NCBI RefSeq assembly: GCF_029871245.1
Contig: NZ_SSON01000036.1
Coordinates: 1 to 64,000, forward strand
Length of the DNA stretch: 64,000 nt
Origin: Pseudomonas sp. BN102
GTDB lineage: Bacteria > Pseudomonadota > Gammaproteobacteria > Pseudomonadales > Pseudomonadaceae
Reading direction: 5' to 3'
Translations under genes and position numbers: made by a program
The notes under the pieces: generated by a model
Seen by the model: the letters and a program-made list of their open reading frames with translations, nothing else
What the model was told of the DNA's origin: nothing
Databases searched by the model: none
Part shown: positions 1-9,391 of the stretch, piece after piece
Numbering within the stretch: the first letter of the stretch is position 1
How the letters are laid out: every line of letters begins with the position of its first letter

Positions 1-60
<60 letters not shown>

Positions 61-142
61 TTTACAACTTGTTGCTCATCCAGCCTTGGCCGGATGTCGA
101 CGCCTTTCTTTAACGATCCCGTCGCAACCGGACCGTAGAATT

Positions 143-218
<76 letters not shown>

Positions 219-220
219 AA

Positions 221-296
221 TGGCGTCCCCTAGGGGACTCGAACCCCTGTTACCGCCGTGAAAGGGCGGTGTCCTAGGCCACTAGACGAAGGGGAC
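221..296 (-). tRNA. tRNA-Glu(TTC)
   Basis: A complete 76-nt tRNA on the minus strand. It begins GTCCCCTTCGTCTAGTGG, carries the TTC anticodon in a CCTTTCAC loop and has an encoded CCA. It is promoter-proximal in a Glu-Gly-Gly tRNA operon, two bases before the first Gly tRNA. Confidence 0.97.
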
Positions 297-377
297 GCGG
301 CCCGGAACTTACAACAGCTTTGACGCTTTCTTCCGGCTTCTCCGCTTTGCCTTAGGCATCGCGTCGAAGTGGCGCGC

Positions 378-406
378 ATTCTAGGGAGGCTTTCGACACC
401 CGTCAA
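378..406 (-). promoter_or_regulatory. sigma70 promoter of the tRNA Glu-Gly-Gly operon
   Basis: On the minus strand TTGACG (-35, plus coordinates 401-406) is followed after exactly 17 bases by TAGAAT (-10, 378-383). This is near consensus and lies about 80 bases upstream of tRNA-Glu. A GC-rich stretch follows the -10, as expected for a stringently controlled stable-RNA promoter. AT-rich DNA upstream (about 408-460) could serve as an UP element. Confidence 0.85.
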
Positions 407-528
407 CCCTCTATCAAAAACTTTTTAAAATCAAAGACTTCTGCTCAAAATTTGATCCACCTCTATTAGCTTTCGAGGCAAGTCACTACACTCGGGCGAA
501 TCTGACAAGAACATCGGAGCCCCTGCAG

Positions 529-1299
529 ATGTCGCCACTCGTGATCACCCTGTTGATCGTTGTCGGTATCGTCATTCTCATCGTCATTGGCTACATCAAC
601 CACCTGGTGGAAAACAGCAAGCTGGAGAAAGCCCGCCAGAAGGCCGACCTCAGCGACCGCATCCGTCGTTGTGCCGACCTATCCGAAACCCTGCCGGGAC
701 AAATGGTCTCCCCTGCCCTCAAGCTGCTGCTCACCCGCCTGCAACTGCAGCTGGGCGAGCGCCTGCTGCAAGTGGACAAACGCGACGCCGCCCTCAAGGT
801 GCATCTGGAGCAACTGCGCGCACTGGCGGGCCAGGGCGAATCCATCCCGGTGGCGAATGCGCCGCAGAAGATTCAGAGCGAAGCCAAGGCCAAGGAAGTC
901 CGCTTCCAGCTGGAAACCCTTCACGGCCAGATCACCCGCGCCGCCCAGGACGGCCACCTGCCCGCCCCGGAAGCGAAGAACTGGGGCAAGGAAATCCGCG
1001 ACATGCTGGTGCAGCTGCACGTCGAGTTCTTCACCAACCTCGGCCTGCAGGCTCTGCAGGAAAACCAGCCGCGCCAGGCCCGCCTGGCCTTCGAACGCGG
1101 CGTCCAGTACCTGCAGAAGCAACCCGACCCGGCGCGTTACCGGAACCAGCAGCAACAACTCAAGGCACAGCTCGCTCGGGCCAATGCCCTGGTGCTGGAG
1201 TCCGCCCAGCCCGAGGCCGACGAACCCAGCACGCTGACCGAAGGTCTGAAGTCATTGGATGATGACAACGACTGGAAGAAGAAGAACATCTACGACTGA
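529..1299 (+). CDS. membrane-anchored hypothetical protein
   Basis: A 256-residue protein with one N-terminal membrane segment (about residues 4-22, rich in Ile, Val and Leu) followed by a charged, mainly helical cytoplasmic region. The C-terminus is acidic, then basic. I recognise no catalytic motif. Residues about 150-215 read like a TPR-type helical hairpin (repeated Ala/Leu/Gln helices). The gene lies between the tRNA operon and a glutathione S-transferase gene 23 bases downstream, with which it is probably co-transcribed. Position and size match the conserved Pseudomonas protein I recall before the GST at the PA2820-PA2821 locus. The function is unknown. Confidence 0.85.
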   Translation: MSPLVITLLIVVGIVILIVIGYINHLVENSKLEKARQKADLSDRIRRCADLSETLPGQMVSPALKLLLTRLQLQLGERLLQVDKRDAALKVHLEQLRALAGQGESIPVANAPQKIQSEAKAKEVRFQLETLHGQITRAAQDGHLPAPEAKNWGKEIRDMLVQLHVEFFTNLGLQALQENQPRQARLAFERGVQYLQKQPDPARYRNQQQQLKAQLARANALVLESAQPEADEPSTLTEGLKSLDDDNDWKKKNIYD

Positions 1300-1322
1300 T
1301 CCGCTCAGACGAGGACCTCCCG

Positions 1323-1985
1323 ATGAGCCCAACCCTCTACGGTGCCCCGCTGTCCCCCTTCGTGCGCAAGGTACGCCTCTACCTGCTGGAGAAGGGCCTG
1401 GACTACCAACTCGAAATCGTCACCCCCTTCGGCCAACCCGCCTGGTTCCGCGAGCTGAGCCCGCTGGGGCGGATTCCGGCGATGCGCGACGGTGACGTGA
1501 CCCTCGCTGACTCCAGCGTCATCTGCCAGTACCTGGAGGAGAAGCATCCTCAGCTCGCCCCGCTGTACGGCCGTGATGCCGAGGAGCGCGCACGGGTGCG
1601 CTGGCTGGAGAAATATTCGGACTATGAAGTGGCGCCGCTCGCCACCTTCGGTGTGTTCCGCAACCGCGCGCTGAAACCCACCATGGGCCAACCCTGCGAT
1701 GAAGCCGCGGTGCAGGCCGCACTCACCGACAAGCTGCCACCCCACTTCGACTACCTGGAAAAAGCCCTTGGCAGTGCCGAGTACTTCGTCGGCGAGCGAC
1801 TGACCATGGCGGATCTCGCCTTTACCACGCAGTTGATCAATATGGAGCACGGCGGCGAGCGCCTGGACGCCGAACGCTGGCCACGACTGGCTGCGCACTA
1901 CGAGCGCATCACCGCGCGGGACTCGGTGCAGGCCGTGGTGCCGGGGGAGCAGAAGATACTGGCCAAGCTGAGCGGCCGCGCCTGA
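1323..1985 (+). CDS. glutathione S-transferase family protein
   Basis: A 220-residue protein of typical GST length. The N-terminal thioredoxin fold (about 1-80) begins with the LYGAPLSPFVRKVR motif, where a Ser near residue 11 is a likely glutathione-activating residue. The cis-Pro/GSH contact region reads GRIPAMRDG and the ADSSVICQYLEE segment supplies the SNAIL/TRAP-like GSH-binding Ser. The C-terminal helical domain contains GERLTMADLAF, the usual N-capping box. It probably conjugates or reduces electrophiles with glutathione in the cytosol. Substrate cannot be judged. A Rho-independent terminator follows directly. Confidence 0.9.
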   Translation: MSPTLYGAPLSPFVRKVRLYLLEKGLDYQLEIVTPFGQPAWFRELSPLGRIPAMRDGDVTLADSSVICQYLEEKHPQLAPLYGRDAEERARVRWLEKYSDYEVAPLATFGVFRNRALKPTMGQPCDEAAVQAALTDKLPPHFDYLEKALGSAEYFVGERLTMADLAFTTQLINMEHGGERLDAERWPRLAAHYERITARDSVQAVVPGEQKILAKLSGRA

Positions 1986-2010
1986 AGGCCCTCACTGTCT
2001 CTATGAAGAA

Positions 2011-2036
2011 GCCCGGACCAGTCCGGGCTTTTTCTT
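2011..2036 (+). terminator. Rho-independent terminator after the GST gene
   Basis: Stem GCCCGGAC/GTCCGGGC with a two-base loop, followed by TTTTTCTTT. It lies 26 bases after the GST stop codon. Confidence 0.9.
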
Positions 2037-2077
2037 TGCAGCGCAGCCCTACAGACGGACCTCGATCGCGCGGGACC

Positions 2078-2163
2078 TGTAGGGTGGATGTCGCTTCTTA
2101 CATCCACTAACGAGGCCACTCCGAACTCCGCTGGCGGACATGAAAGGCGATGTCCGCCCTACG
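2078..2163. repeat. REP-type hairpin pair
   Basis: Two hairpins lie between GTAGGGTGG and CCGCCCTAC. The first is GTGGATGT/ACATCCAC (2084-2107). The second is GGCGGACAT/ATGTCCGCC (2133-2158). The layout is that of a Pseudomonas REP doublet between convergent genes. Confidence 0.6.
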
Positions 2164-2173
2164 AAATGCGCTG

Positions 2174-2656
2174 TCAGCAGTCGGTCAGGCGCAGGAAGAT
2201 GGCCGCCAGTCGTTCGATGCCGGCCTGGTCCTCTGCGGTGAAGCGCGACGTCTTGGGGCTGTCCAGGTCGAGCACTCCAATCAGGCGATCCTCCTTGATC
2301 AGGGGCACCACCAGCTCGCTGTTGGACGCGCTGTCGCAGGCGATATGCCCGGGGAAGGCATGCACGTCTTCCACGCGCTGGGTCTCCCGGGTACGCGCCG
2401 CGGCGCCGCAGACGCCACGGCTGAAGGGAATCCGCACGCAGGCCACCTTGCCCTGGAAGGGGCCGAGCACCAGCTCCTCGTTGCGGTTGAGGTAGAAGCC
2501 TGCCCAGTTCAGGTCCGCCAGCTCGTTGAAGAGGAAGGCGGAGAACTGCGCGCTGTTGGCGATGAAGTCGCGCTCGTCGGCCAGCAGGGACTCCAGCTGG
2601 GCGGCCAGCAGCGCATAGCCGGAAAGGCCGGCGCCAGCCTGTTGTAGGTCGATCAT
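2174..2656 (-). CDS. msrC: free methionine-(R)-sulfoxide reductase (GAF domain)
   Basis: A 160-residue GAF-fold protein, the usual length for fRMsr (YebR/MsrC), which reduces free Met-R-sulfoxide with thioredoxin. Family landmarks are NWAGFYL, the GPFQGKVAC segment, the SRGVCGAAA Cys and HIACDSASNSELVVPL, which supplies the catalytic Cys region. The ATG at 2656 overlaps the stop of the upstream ATPase gene (ATGA), so the two are translationally coupled. A longer reading upstream only runs through that gene. Together with msrB and gpx nearby it forms a peroxide/Met-oxidation repair neighbourhood. Confidence 0.9.
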   Translation of the reverse strand: MIDLQQAGAGLSGYALLAAQLESLLADERDFIANSAQFSAFLFNELADLNWAGFYLNRNEELVLGPFQGKVACVRIPFSRGVCGAAARTRETQRVEDVHAFPGHIACDSASNSELVVPLIKEDRLIGVLDLDSPKTSRFTAEDQAGIERLAAIFLRLTDC

Positions 2657-3549
2657 TTGGAAGACTCCAGCAAAGCCAGCCCGACCCAATGGCGGGCGAA
2701 TTGATAGGCACAACGTCCGTTGCGGTTGCCGCGCCCCAGGGCCCAGCGAATCGCCAGTTTTTCCAGCTCCTCGGTCCACTCCCAGTCCAGCGCGGCGGGC
2801 TTGGCCAGCACGCCGACCCAGTGGCGCACCACGGCGAGGAAATGGTCCTGGGTGAAGGGATAGAAGGACAGCCAGAGGCCGAAACGGTCGGACAGGGCGA
2901 TCTTGTCCTCCACCGCCTCGTTGGGATGCAACTCGCCGTCGACCATCTCCCAATGCTCGTTGTCGCTCTGCTTCTCCGGCACCAGGTGGCGGCGGTTGGA
3001 GGTGGCATAGAGCAGCACGTTGTCTGGCGCGCGCTCCAGGGAACCGTCCAGCACGCTTTTGAGCACGCGGTAGTCGCCCTCGCCCGCCTCGAAGGACAGG
3101 TCGTCGCAGAACAGCACGTAGCGTTGCGACTGACTGGCCAGTTGCTCCACCACGCGCGGCAGGTCGGCCAGGTGGTCGCGCTCGATCTCGATCAGGCGCA
3201 GCCCGGCGCCCGCATGCTCGGCCAGCAAGGCCCGCACCAGGGAGGATTTGCCGGTACCGCGGGCGCCCCAGAGCAAGGCATGGTTGGCCGGCAGGCCGTC
3301 GACGAACTGGCGGGTGTTGCGTGCTAGCTGCTCGCGCTGGGTGTCGACGCCGATCAGGTCGACCAGGGACAGGTCCAGGCTCACCGCCAGCGGCTGCAGG
3401 TAGCCGCTGCGGCCCTCACGGTGCCAACGCGCGGCGAGGCAGTGTTGCCAGTCGATGGCAGGACGGGTCGCCGGCAACAGGGGTTCGAGGCGAGCCAGCA
3501 CGGCATCGGCACGCTCGAGAAATGCATTCAAACGGGAATCCACGGTCAA
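2653..3549 (-). CDS. DUF815 family AAA-type ATPase
   Basis: A 298-residue P-loop ATPase. Walker A is GARGTGKSS (about residue 95) and Walker B-like YVLFCDDLSF follows. The region around ATSNRRHLVPE resembles sensor 1 and the family signature. Length and motifs match DUF815, whose role is unknown. The start is taken as the TTG at 3549; a GTG two codons further in is equally possible. It is divergent from sagS and coupled by a 4-base overlap to msrC. Confidence 0.85.
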   Translation of the reverse strand: MTVDSRLNAFLERADAVLARLEPLLPATRPAIDWQHCLAARWHREGRSGYLQPLAVSLDLSLVDLIGVDTQREQLARNTRQFVDGLPANHALLWGARGTGKSSLVRALLAEHAGAGLRLIEIERDHLADLPRVVEQLASQSQRYVLFCDDLSFEAGEGDYRVLKSVLDGSLERAPDNVLLYATSNRRHLVPEKQSDNEHWEMVDGELHPNEAVEDKIALSDRFGLWLSFYPFTQDHFLAVVRHWVGVLAKPAALDWEWTEELEKLAIRWALGRGNRNGRCAYQFARHWVGLALLESSK

Positions 3550-3641
3550 CTCCTTGGCTCAGCCGCAGTCACCAGGCACTGCTGGCAGACCGGATAGGCT
3601 ATGCTTGGCAGGCCCTCGGAACAAGGCCAATCCCACCTCCA

Positions 3642-5969
3642 ATGGATATTCCGCTGACTCAACGGCTGTCGTTCAAACAGGCCAGCCTGACGGTTCTGGT
3701 GGCGTTCATTCTCGGGACCGTCCTGAGCATCATCCAGGTGGCCAGCGACTACCTCAACGAGAACGCCTCGATCGATCGGGAGATCAAGGCTCTCCTCGAG
3801 ATCGCCCACAGTCCCGCCGCCCGGATCGCCTACAACATCGATGCCGAACTCGCCCAGGAACTGGTGCTCGGCCTCCTGCGCTCGCCGGCGGTGATACGCG
3901 CCGAGATCATCGACAACAACGGCGCGGTGCTGGCCAGCGTCAGCCGACCCCGCGCCGAGAGCGACTTCCGCATATTCAGCGACTATCTGTTCGACGAGCG
4001 CCGCGAGTTCGAGGACCCGCTGTACATCATCCACGCGCCCAACGAGACCCTCGGCGTATTGCGCCTGGAAGTGGACACCTTCGCCTTCGGCAACCACTTC
4101 CTGCGCCGCGCCATGCTCACCCTCCTCAGCGGTTTCGTGCGCAGCCTGCTGCTGTCGCTGATCCTCCTGGTGCTCTTCTACAGCATGCTGACCAAGCCTC
4201 TGGTGGGGCTGATCCGCGCCCTCAGCGAGCGCGACCCGCGCGCCGCGCCTGACGCCAAACTGCCCTGCCCGCCCGGCCACGAACAAGACGAGATCGGCGT
4301 GCTGGTGGAAGTGATCAACCGGCAGCTGGCCAGCCTTTCCGCCGAGATGCATCAGCGCCGGGAAGCCGACCAGCGCCTGACCCAGTACCTCGCCGAGCTG
4401 GAGAACATCGTCTCGGCACGCACCGCCGAATTGAAGGCCGCCAACAGCCGCCTCAGCCGCTACAACCAGGAGCTGGAAGTGGCTCGCAGCACGGCACTGG
4501 AGATGGCCAAGGCGCGCGCCGCCTTCCTCGCCAACATGAGCCACGAGATCCGTACGCCACTCAACGGCCTGCTGGGGATGCTCGACCTGGCCCTGGACGG
4601 CCCGCTGAGCAACGAGCAGCGCCGCCAGCTACAGATCGCCCACGACTCGGGCAGCGTGCTGGTGGAACTGCTCAACGACATCCTCGACCTGTCCAAATTC
4701 GAGGCCGGCCAACTGGAACTGGAGCAGATTCCCTTTGACCTGGGCACCCTGGCCGAAGACACCGCCAACCTGCTGTCGCAGAACACCTCGCCCGGCGTGG
4801 AACTGACCTGCCTGATCGACCCGCAGCTGCCGGGGCTGGTGATCGGCGACCCGACCCGGGTGCGCCAGGTGGTCAGCAACCTGCTGTCCAACGCCCTCAA
4901 ATTCACCCGCATCGGCCGTGTCGACCTGCGCGTCGCCCCCAGCCCTGGCGGCGTGCTGATCAGCGTCCGCGACACCGGCATCGGCATCTCCGCCGAATCC
5001 CTGCCAAAGCTGTTCCAGCCCTTTTCCCAGGGCAGCGCGGGGATCACCCGGCAATTCGGCGGCACCGGCCTCGGCCTGGCCCTGACCCGCCACCTCTGCG
5101 AAGCCATGCAGGGCCAATTGGACGTCAAGTCCCAGGAAGGCCTTGGCAGCCTGTTCAGCGCCGAGCTGCCGCTGGTGGAGCACAGCCCGCCGGAGCCGCG
5201 CTCACCCCTGCAGGGCAAGGTGGTCGCCCTGTGCAGCGCGAAAAGCGGCCTGGCCGAGCTGCTCGGCACCTGGCTGCCGCGGTGGCATCTCGACTTCGAG
5301 CGGCGCGACAGCGATGCCAACCTGGCCGGCGCGCAGGCCGACCTGCTGATCAGTGACGATCCGGACGGCCTGGAAAGCATGCGTCGCACCGTCCAGGCAC
5401 CCGTCCTGCTGGTGACCGGTTACGGCAGCTTCCTGCCGGCGCCACGCGCGGCAACCCTGACGCCCCTGCACCAGCTGGCCCGACCGCTATCACGCGCGGC
5501 GCTTTATCAGGCCCTGCGGCGGGTACTGCTGCAACTGCCGGAAGAGGCGCCCACAGCGCCTCCGCCAGCGCCCGAGCCACAGCACCGAAACGCGCGCGTG
5601 CTGCTGGTGGAGGACAACGCGGTGAACCAGCTCGTGGCCAAGGGCATGCTGGCCAAGCTGGGTTGCGAAGTGCTGCTGGCCGGCCACGGCGCCGAGGCCC
5701 TTAGCCGCCTGGAGCAAAACCCGGTCGACCTGGTGCTGATGGACTGCAACATGCCGGTAATGGATGGCTACGAAGCCACCCGCCGCATCCGCCAGAGCGG
5801 GCGCTGGCCGGACCTGCCGATCATCGCCCTGACCGCCAACGCCCTGCCGGACGAACGCGAACGCTGCCGCGCCGCCGGCATGGACGACTACCTGGCCAAA
5901 CCCTTCCGTCGGGAAGAACTGGTGGCCCTGCTCGACAGCTGGCTGCCCGCTACTCAGGCAACCCCATGA
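3642..5969 (+). CDS. sagS: hybrid sensor histidine kinase/response regulator, SagS-like
   Basis: A 775-residue hybrid kinase. Two membrane segments (about residues 13-35 and 155-180) bracket a periplasmic sensing domain. A HAMP-like region and a coiled coil (about 240-290) lead to the HisKA box [12 protein letters not shown] with phospho-accepting His301. The HATPase domain shows [26 protein letters not shown] and [10 protein letters not shown] degenerate receiver-like stretch precedes the true receiver (about 655-770), which has phospho-acceptor Asp701 in [13 protein letters not shown] and the invariant Lys in YLAKPF. The start at 3642 (MDIPLTQ) is chosen because the reading frame upstream is non-membrane and overlaps the divergent gene. 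Gene order identifies it with P. aeruginosa SagS, a switch controlling biofilm commitment through HptB and BfiSR. Its 3' end overlaps ospR by 20 bases. Confidence 0.92.
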   Translation: MDIPLTQRLSFKQASLTVLVAFILGTVLSIIQVASDYLNENASIDREIKALLEIAHSPAARIAYNIDAELAQELVLGLLRSPAVIRAEIIDNNGAVLASVSRPRAESDFRIFSDYLFDERREFEDPLYIIHAPNETLGVLRLEVDTFAFGNHFLRRAMLTLLSGFVRSLLLSLILLVLFYSMLTKPLVGLIRALSERDPRAAPDAKLPCPPGHEQDEIGVLVEVINRQLASLSAEMHQRREADQRLTQYLAELENIVSARTAELKAANSRLSRYNQELEVARSTALEMAKARAAFLANMSHEIRTPLNGLLGMLDLALDGPLSNEQRRQLQIAHDSGSVLVELLNDILDLSKFEAGQLELEQIPFDLGTLAEDTANLLSQNTSPGVELTCLIDPQLPGLVIGDPTRVRQVVSNLLSNALKFTRIGRVDLRVAPSPGGVLISVRDTGIGISAESLPKLFQPFSQGSAGITRQFGGTGLGLALTRHLCEAMQGQLDVKSQEGLGSLFSAELPLVEHSPPEPRSPLQGKVVALCSAKSGLAELLGTWLPRWHLDFERRDSDANLAGAQADLLISDDPDGLESMRRTVQAPVLLVTGYGSFLPAPRAATLTPLHQLARPLSRAALYQALRRVLLQLPEEAPTAPPPAPEPQHRNARVLLVEDNAVNQLVAKGMLAKLGCEVLLAGHGAEALSRLEQNPVDLVLMDCNMPVMDGYEATRRIRQSGRWPDLPIIALTANALPDERERCRAAGMDDYLAKPFRREELVALLDSWLPATQATP

Positions 5970-6417
5970 GCTGACCCAGCAGCTCGCCGAGGCGCTCGCG
6001 CAGTTCCGCCATCTCGTTGAGGTCCAGGCCGCTCGAGCAGATCAGTTCGTTGCGCAGCGGCATGACCTTGTCCCGCAGGCCCGCGCCCTCCTCCGTCAGC
6101 GCCAGGTGCACCTCGCGCTCGTCGTGGGCGGCGCGCTGACGCCGTACCAGGCCGAGCTGCTCCAAGCGCTTGAGCAGCGGCGTGAGGGTGCCGGAATCCA
6201 GCAGCAAGCGCTCGCCCAGGGCCTTGACCGTAGGCTGCTCCGGCGGCCGGCCGTGCCACTCCCAGAGCACCAACATGACCAGGTACTGCGGGTAGGTCAG
6301 GCCAAGGGGCTCCAGCAACGGCCGATAGCCACGGATCACCGCGCGGGAGGCGGCGTACAGCTTGAAGCAGAGCTGGTTGTCCAGCAGCAGCTCGGGCTCG
6401 ATGGACAGCTTGCTCAT
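5950..6417 (-). CDS. ospR: MarR-family oxidative-stress regulator OspR
   Basis: A 155-residue MarR winged-helix protein. The N-terminal Cys17 in [12 protein letters not shown] corresponds to the redox-sensing Cys of the OspR/OhrR family, and a second Cys lies in ELICSSG in the C-terminal half. The recognition region includes [17 protein letters not shown] and the wing [13 protein letters not shown]. OspR is known to repress its own operon with gpx and to be inactivated by oxidation. Here the ATG (6417) overlaps the gpx stop codon by four bases, giving a gpx-ospR operon. The start was chosen for that coupling and for the conserved N-terminus. Confidence 0.93.
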   Translation of the reverse strand: MSKLSIEPELLLDNQLCFKLYAASRAVIRGYRPLLEPLGLTYPQYLVMLVLWEWHGRPPEQPTVKALGERLLLDSGTLTPLLKRLEQLGLVRRQRAAHDEREVHLALTEEGAGLRDKVMPLRNELICSSGLDLNEMAELRERLGELLGQLMGLPE

Positions 6418-6899
6418 TTCAGCAGGGCTTCGATCTCGGCAGTGATCTCTTCCGGCTTGGTGGTCGGCGCGAAACGCTTGATCCGCTGGCCGTCCTGACT
6501 GATCAGGAACTTGGTGAAGTTCCACTTGATGCCTTGGCTACCCAGCAGACCCGGGGCGCGCTTCTTCAGCTGCACGTAGAGCGGGTGGGCATCGGTGCCG
6601 TTGACGTCGATCTTCTTGAACAGCGGGAAGCTGACGCCGAAGTTCAGTTCACAGAACTCACTGATGGCGCCCTCGTCGCCCGGCTCCTGCTTGCCGAACT
6701 GGTTGCAAGGAAAGCCCAACACTACCAGGCCCTTGTCCTTGTACTGCTGCCAGAGGCTTTCCAGCCCCTTGTACTGCGGGGTGAAGCCGCACTTGCTGGC
6801 CGTATTGACCACCAGCAAGGCCTTGCCGCCGAAGTCCGCGAGAGTCTTCTGCTCGCCTTTGATGGTGGTAACGGGGATATCGAGAAGCTTGTCGCTCAT
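6414..6899 (-). CDS. gpx: glutathione peroxidase (Cys-type)
   Basis: A 161-residue thiol peroxidase of the GPx family. The peroxidatic Cys is in NTASKCGFTPQY (Cys37), the second conserved box is GFPCNQFG with the probable resolving Cys, and the WNFTKFL motif completes the active site. Cys replaces the animal selenocysteine, so it most likely uses thioredoxin. First gene of the gpx-ospR operon; a palindromic operator candidate lies 50-70 bases upstream. Confidence 0.95.
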   Translation of the reverse strand: MSDKLLDIPVTTIKGEQKTLADFGGKALLVVNTASKCGFTPQYKGLESLWQQYKDKGLVVLGFPCNQFGKQEPGDEGAISEFCELNFGVSFPLFKKIDVNGTDAHPLYVQLKKRAPGLLGSQGIKWNFTKFLISQDGQRIKRFAPTTKPEEITAEIEALLK

Positions 6900-6948
6900 G
6901 GCCTGGACCTGTTCTGGGAAAGGATGACAGACAAAAGATAGTCATCAA

Positions 6949-6968
6949 TTAAATTGCGTGCAATTTAA
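6949..6968. promoter_or_regulatory. candidate OspR operator upstream of gpx
   Basis: TTAAATTGCGTGCAATTTAA is a dyad whose 9-base arms pair exactly around a central GT. It is AT-rich in a GC-rich genome and lies 50 bases before the gpx start, where a MarR repressor would block the gpx-ospR promoter. Binding is inferred. Confidence 0.75.
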
Positions 6969-6995
6969 ATTTCGGGACTTCCACGCCAGGCACAG

Positions 6996-7055
6996 GTAGG
7001 AGCGAGCTTGCTCGCGAACAGCCTTGCGAGCCTTCGCGAGCTTGCTCGCTCCTAC
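6996..7055. repeat. REP doublet, GTAGGAGCGAGC family
   Basis: Two inverted copies of GTAGGAGCGAGCTTGCTCGC (6996-7015 and the reverse ending at 7055) separated by a short spacer. This is the common P. aeruginosa/P. putida-type REP sequence. It sits between the gpx-ospR promoter and the end of msrB. Confidence 0.85.
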
Positions 7056-7066
7056 AGGAAAGGCAT

Positions 7067-7459
7067 TCAGCGCGGTTCGAGCTTCAGCGACACCGAATTG
7101 ATGCAGTAACGCAGGCCGGTGGGCCGCGGGCCGTCGGGGAAGACATGGCCCAGGTGCGCATCGCAGCGGGCGCAGCGCACTTCGATGCGCTGCATGCCGT
7201 GGCTGGAGTCCTCGCGTTCCGCGATGACATCCTTGCCCACCGGCTGGAAGTAACTCGGCCAACCACTACCGGAATCGTACTTCGCGTCGGAATCGAACAG
7301 CGCCTCGCCGCAGCAGGCGCAGTGGTAGATGCCCGGGGTCTTGGTGGCGTAGTACTCGCCGGTGAAGGCTCGCTCGGTACCGCCCAGGCGGCAGACGTGG
7401 AACTGGGTGTCGGAAAGCTCCTCGCGCCAGGTTTCCAGGGGTTTCTCTAGCTTGTCCAT
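7067..7459 (-). CDS. msrB: peptide methionine-(R)-S-oxide reductase MsrB
   Basis: A 130-residue MsrB. Zinc-binding CxxC pairs are CACCGE and CARCDAH, and the catalytic Cys is in RYCINS near the C-terminus. SGSGWPSYF and GHVFPDGP are further signatures. It reduces protein-bound Met-R-sulfoxide using thioredoxin. The start at 7459 (MDKLEKP) matches the normal family N-terminus; the reading frame continues upstream but without family similarity. Adjacent to gpx-ospR, consistent with an oxidative-repair role. Confidence 0.95.
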   Translation of the reverse strand: MDKLEKPLETWREELSDTQFHVCRLGGTERAFTGEYYATKTPGIYHCACCGEALFDSDAKYDSGSGWPSYFQPVGKDVIAEREDSSHGMQRIEVRCARCDAHLGHVFPDGPRPTGLRYCINSVSLKLEPR

Positions 7460-7633
7460 GACAGTCCTCGGCAGTGTTAAAAAAGCCCGGTCCCGACCTT
7501 TTCGGGCCATCGGGCCGCACGTATCATGCGCGATTCATCAGACGCCAGTCTGGCAGCGGCGTTACAGGCTGCCAAGGCGCATCGATCCCCGTCGCCCGGC
7601 GCGACCCTTTTCATCTCGGGACAGTTACGCATC

Positions 7634-8845
7634 ATGCAGGTCAGCAAATCGAACAAGCTCGCCAACGTCTGCTATGACATCCGCGGACCGGTGCTCAAGC
7701 ACGCCAAACGCCTGGAAGAGGAAGGCCATCGCATCCTCAAGCTGAACATCGGCAACCCGGCGCCGTTCGGTTTCGAGGCGCCTGAGGAAATTCTCCAGGA
7801 CGTCATTCGCAACCTGCCCACCGCCCAGGGCTACAGCGACTCCAAGGGCCTGTTCAGCGCGCGCAAGGCCGTGATGCAGTACTACCAGCAGAAGCAGGTG
7901 GAAGGCATCGGCATCGAGGACATCTACCTCGGCAACGGTGTGTCAGAGCTGATCGTGATGTGCATGCAGGCGCTGCTCAACAACGGTGACGAGGTGCTGA
8001 TCCCGGCGCCGGACTATCCGCTCTGGACCGCCTCGGTGAGCCTCGCTGGCGGCAAGCCGGTGCACTACCTGTGCGACGAGCAGGCCAACTGGTGGCCGGA
8101 CCTGGAAGACATCAAGGCCAAGATCACCCCGAACACCAGGGCCATGGTGATCATCAACCCGAACAACCCCACCGGCGCCGTATATTCCAAGGAAGTGCTG
8201 GAAGGCATGGTGGAACTGGCGCGCCAGCACAACCTGGTGCTCTTCTCCGACGAGATCTACGACAAGATCCTCTACGACGGCGCCGTGCACATCTCCACCG
8301 CCTCGCTGGCGCCGGACGTGCTCTGCCTGACCTTCAACGGCCTGTCCAAGTCCTACCGCGTGGCCGGCTTCCGCTCCGGCTGGGTGGCCATCTCCGGGCC
8401 CAAGCAGAAGGCCCAGAGCTATATCGAAGGCATCGACATCCTGGCCAACATGCGCCTGTGCGCCAACGTGCCGAGCCAGCATGCGATCCAGACCGCCCTC
8501 GGCGGCTACCAGAGCATCAATGACCTGGTGCTGCCCAACGGCCGCCTGCTGGAACAGCGCAACCGCGCCTGGGAACTGCTCAACGACATCCCCGGGGTCA
8601 GCTGCGTCAAGCCCATGGGCGCGCTCTACGCCTTCCCGAAGATCGATCCCAAGGTCTGCCCAATCCACAACGACGAGAAGTTCGTGCTCGACCTGCTGCT
8701 CTCCGAGAAGCTGCTGATCGTCCAGGGCACGGCCTTCAACTGGCCCTGGCCGGACCACTTCCGCGTGGTCACCCTGCCCCGCGTCGACGACCTGGAGCAG
8801 GCCATCGGCCGCATCGGCAACTTCCTCAAGTCGTATCGCCAGTAA
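7634..8845 (+). CDS. alaA: alanine-synthesising aminotransferase AlaA-like
   Basis: A 403-residue class I PLP aminotransferase, almost the length of E. coli AlaA (405). Motifs are NIGNPAPFGF, the NPNNPTGAVYS substrate loop, DEIYDKILYDG, the PLP-lysine in FNGLSKSYRVAGFRSGW and the C-terminal RVVTLPR arginine. It is expected to interconvert glutamate/pyruvate and alanine/2-oxoglutarate. The start MQVSKSNKL is used because the upstream in-frame extension has no family similarity. A small hypothetical gene follows after 6 bases. Confidence 0.9.
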   Translation: MQVSKSNKLANVCYDIRGPVLKHAKRLEEEGHRILKLNIGNPAPFGFEAPEEILQDVIRNLPTAQGYSDSKGLFSARKAVMQYYQQKQVEGIGIEDIYLGNGVSELIVMCMQALLNNGDEVLIPAPDYPLWTASVSLAGGKPVHYLCDEQANWWPDLEDIKAKITPNTRAMVIINPNNPTGAVYSKEVLEGMVELARQHNLVLFSDEIYDKILYDGAVHISTASLAPDVLCLTFNGLSKSYRVAGFRSGWVAISGPKQKAQSYIEGIDILANMRLCANVPSQHAIQTALGGYQSINDLVLPNGRLLEQRNRAWELLNDIPGVSCVKPMGALYAFPKIDPKVCPIHNDEKFVLDLLLSEKLLIVQGTAFNWPWPDHFRVVTLPRVDDLEQAIGRIGNFLKSYRQ

Positions 8846-8851
8846 CGGCCA

Positions 8852-9304
8852 ATGGACCTGCAGATCGACGACTTCTACAAGGACTGCGCCGCCGGCTTGC
8901 TGCAGCTGTATCAGGCCTTCCCGCGGCGCATAGCCCTCTACGTGGAAGACCTGATCGGCCCGTCCGAGCCGGACGAGTTCGGCCTGCCCAGCAAGCGCCA
9001 CGAGAGCTGCCTGGGCGCCCTGCTCTGGCTCGCCGACGAGGGCTACCTGCGCTTCGACAGCAGCATCCGTTTCGAGGCCCTGGACCAGGCGGTCCTGACC
9101 GAAAAGGGCTTTCTCCGGCTGTCCCGTTCGATATCCGCCGCACTAACCACCCCTGAAGCCCTGCCCGCCAGCATCCTGCGGGTCCGCGCCAGCCTTGCGC
9201 AGCAGCTGCGCGAGGCCCTGCGCAGCGCCGACAGCGAACGCCTCGCGTACCTGACTCGTCTAGTCTTCGAAAGTGAAGCAGTCGCGGCAGGCGACATAGT
9301 TTGA
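8852..9304 (+). CDS. conserved hypothetical protein
   Basis: A 150-residue soluble protein, mostly helical, with a tryptophan and aromatic patch in ALLWLADEGYLRF. I recognise no catalytic motif; the middle part reads like a winged-helix-type fold (LTEKGFLRLSR). It starts 6 bases after alaA and is probably in the same transcript, ending 87 bases before htpX. P. aeruginosa has a hypothetical gene at this position (PA2829 as I recall). The function is unknown. Confidence 0.8.
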   Translation: MDLQIDDFYKDCAAGLLQLYQAFPRRIALYVEDLIGPSEPDEFGLPSKRHESCLGALLWLADEGYLRFDSSIRFEALDQAVLTEKGFLRLSRSISAALTTPEALPASILRVRASLAQQLREALRSADSERLAYLTRLVFESEAVAAGDIV

Positions 9305-9391
9305 AATAGTCCCTGGTTGAATACGCCAGGGCGGCCCCTTATATACCCCGCATACCAAAACGCTTTCCGCCGTGAGGAGATTGTTCCAATC

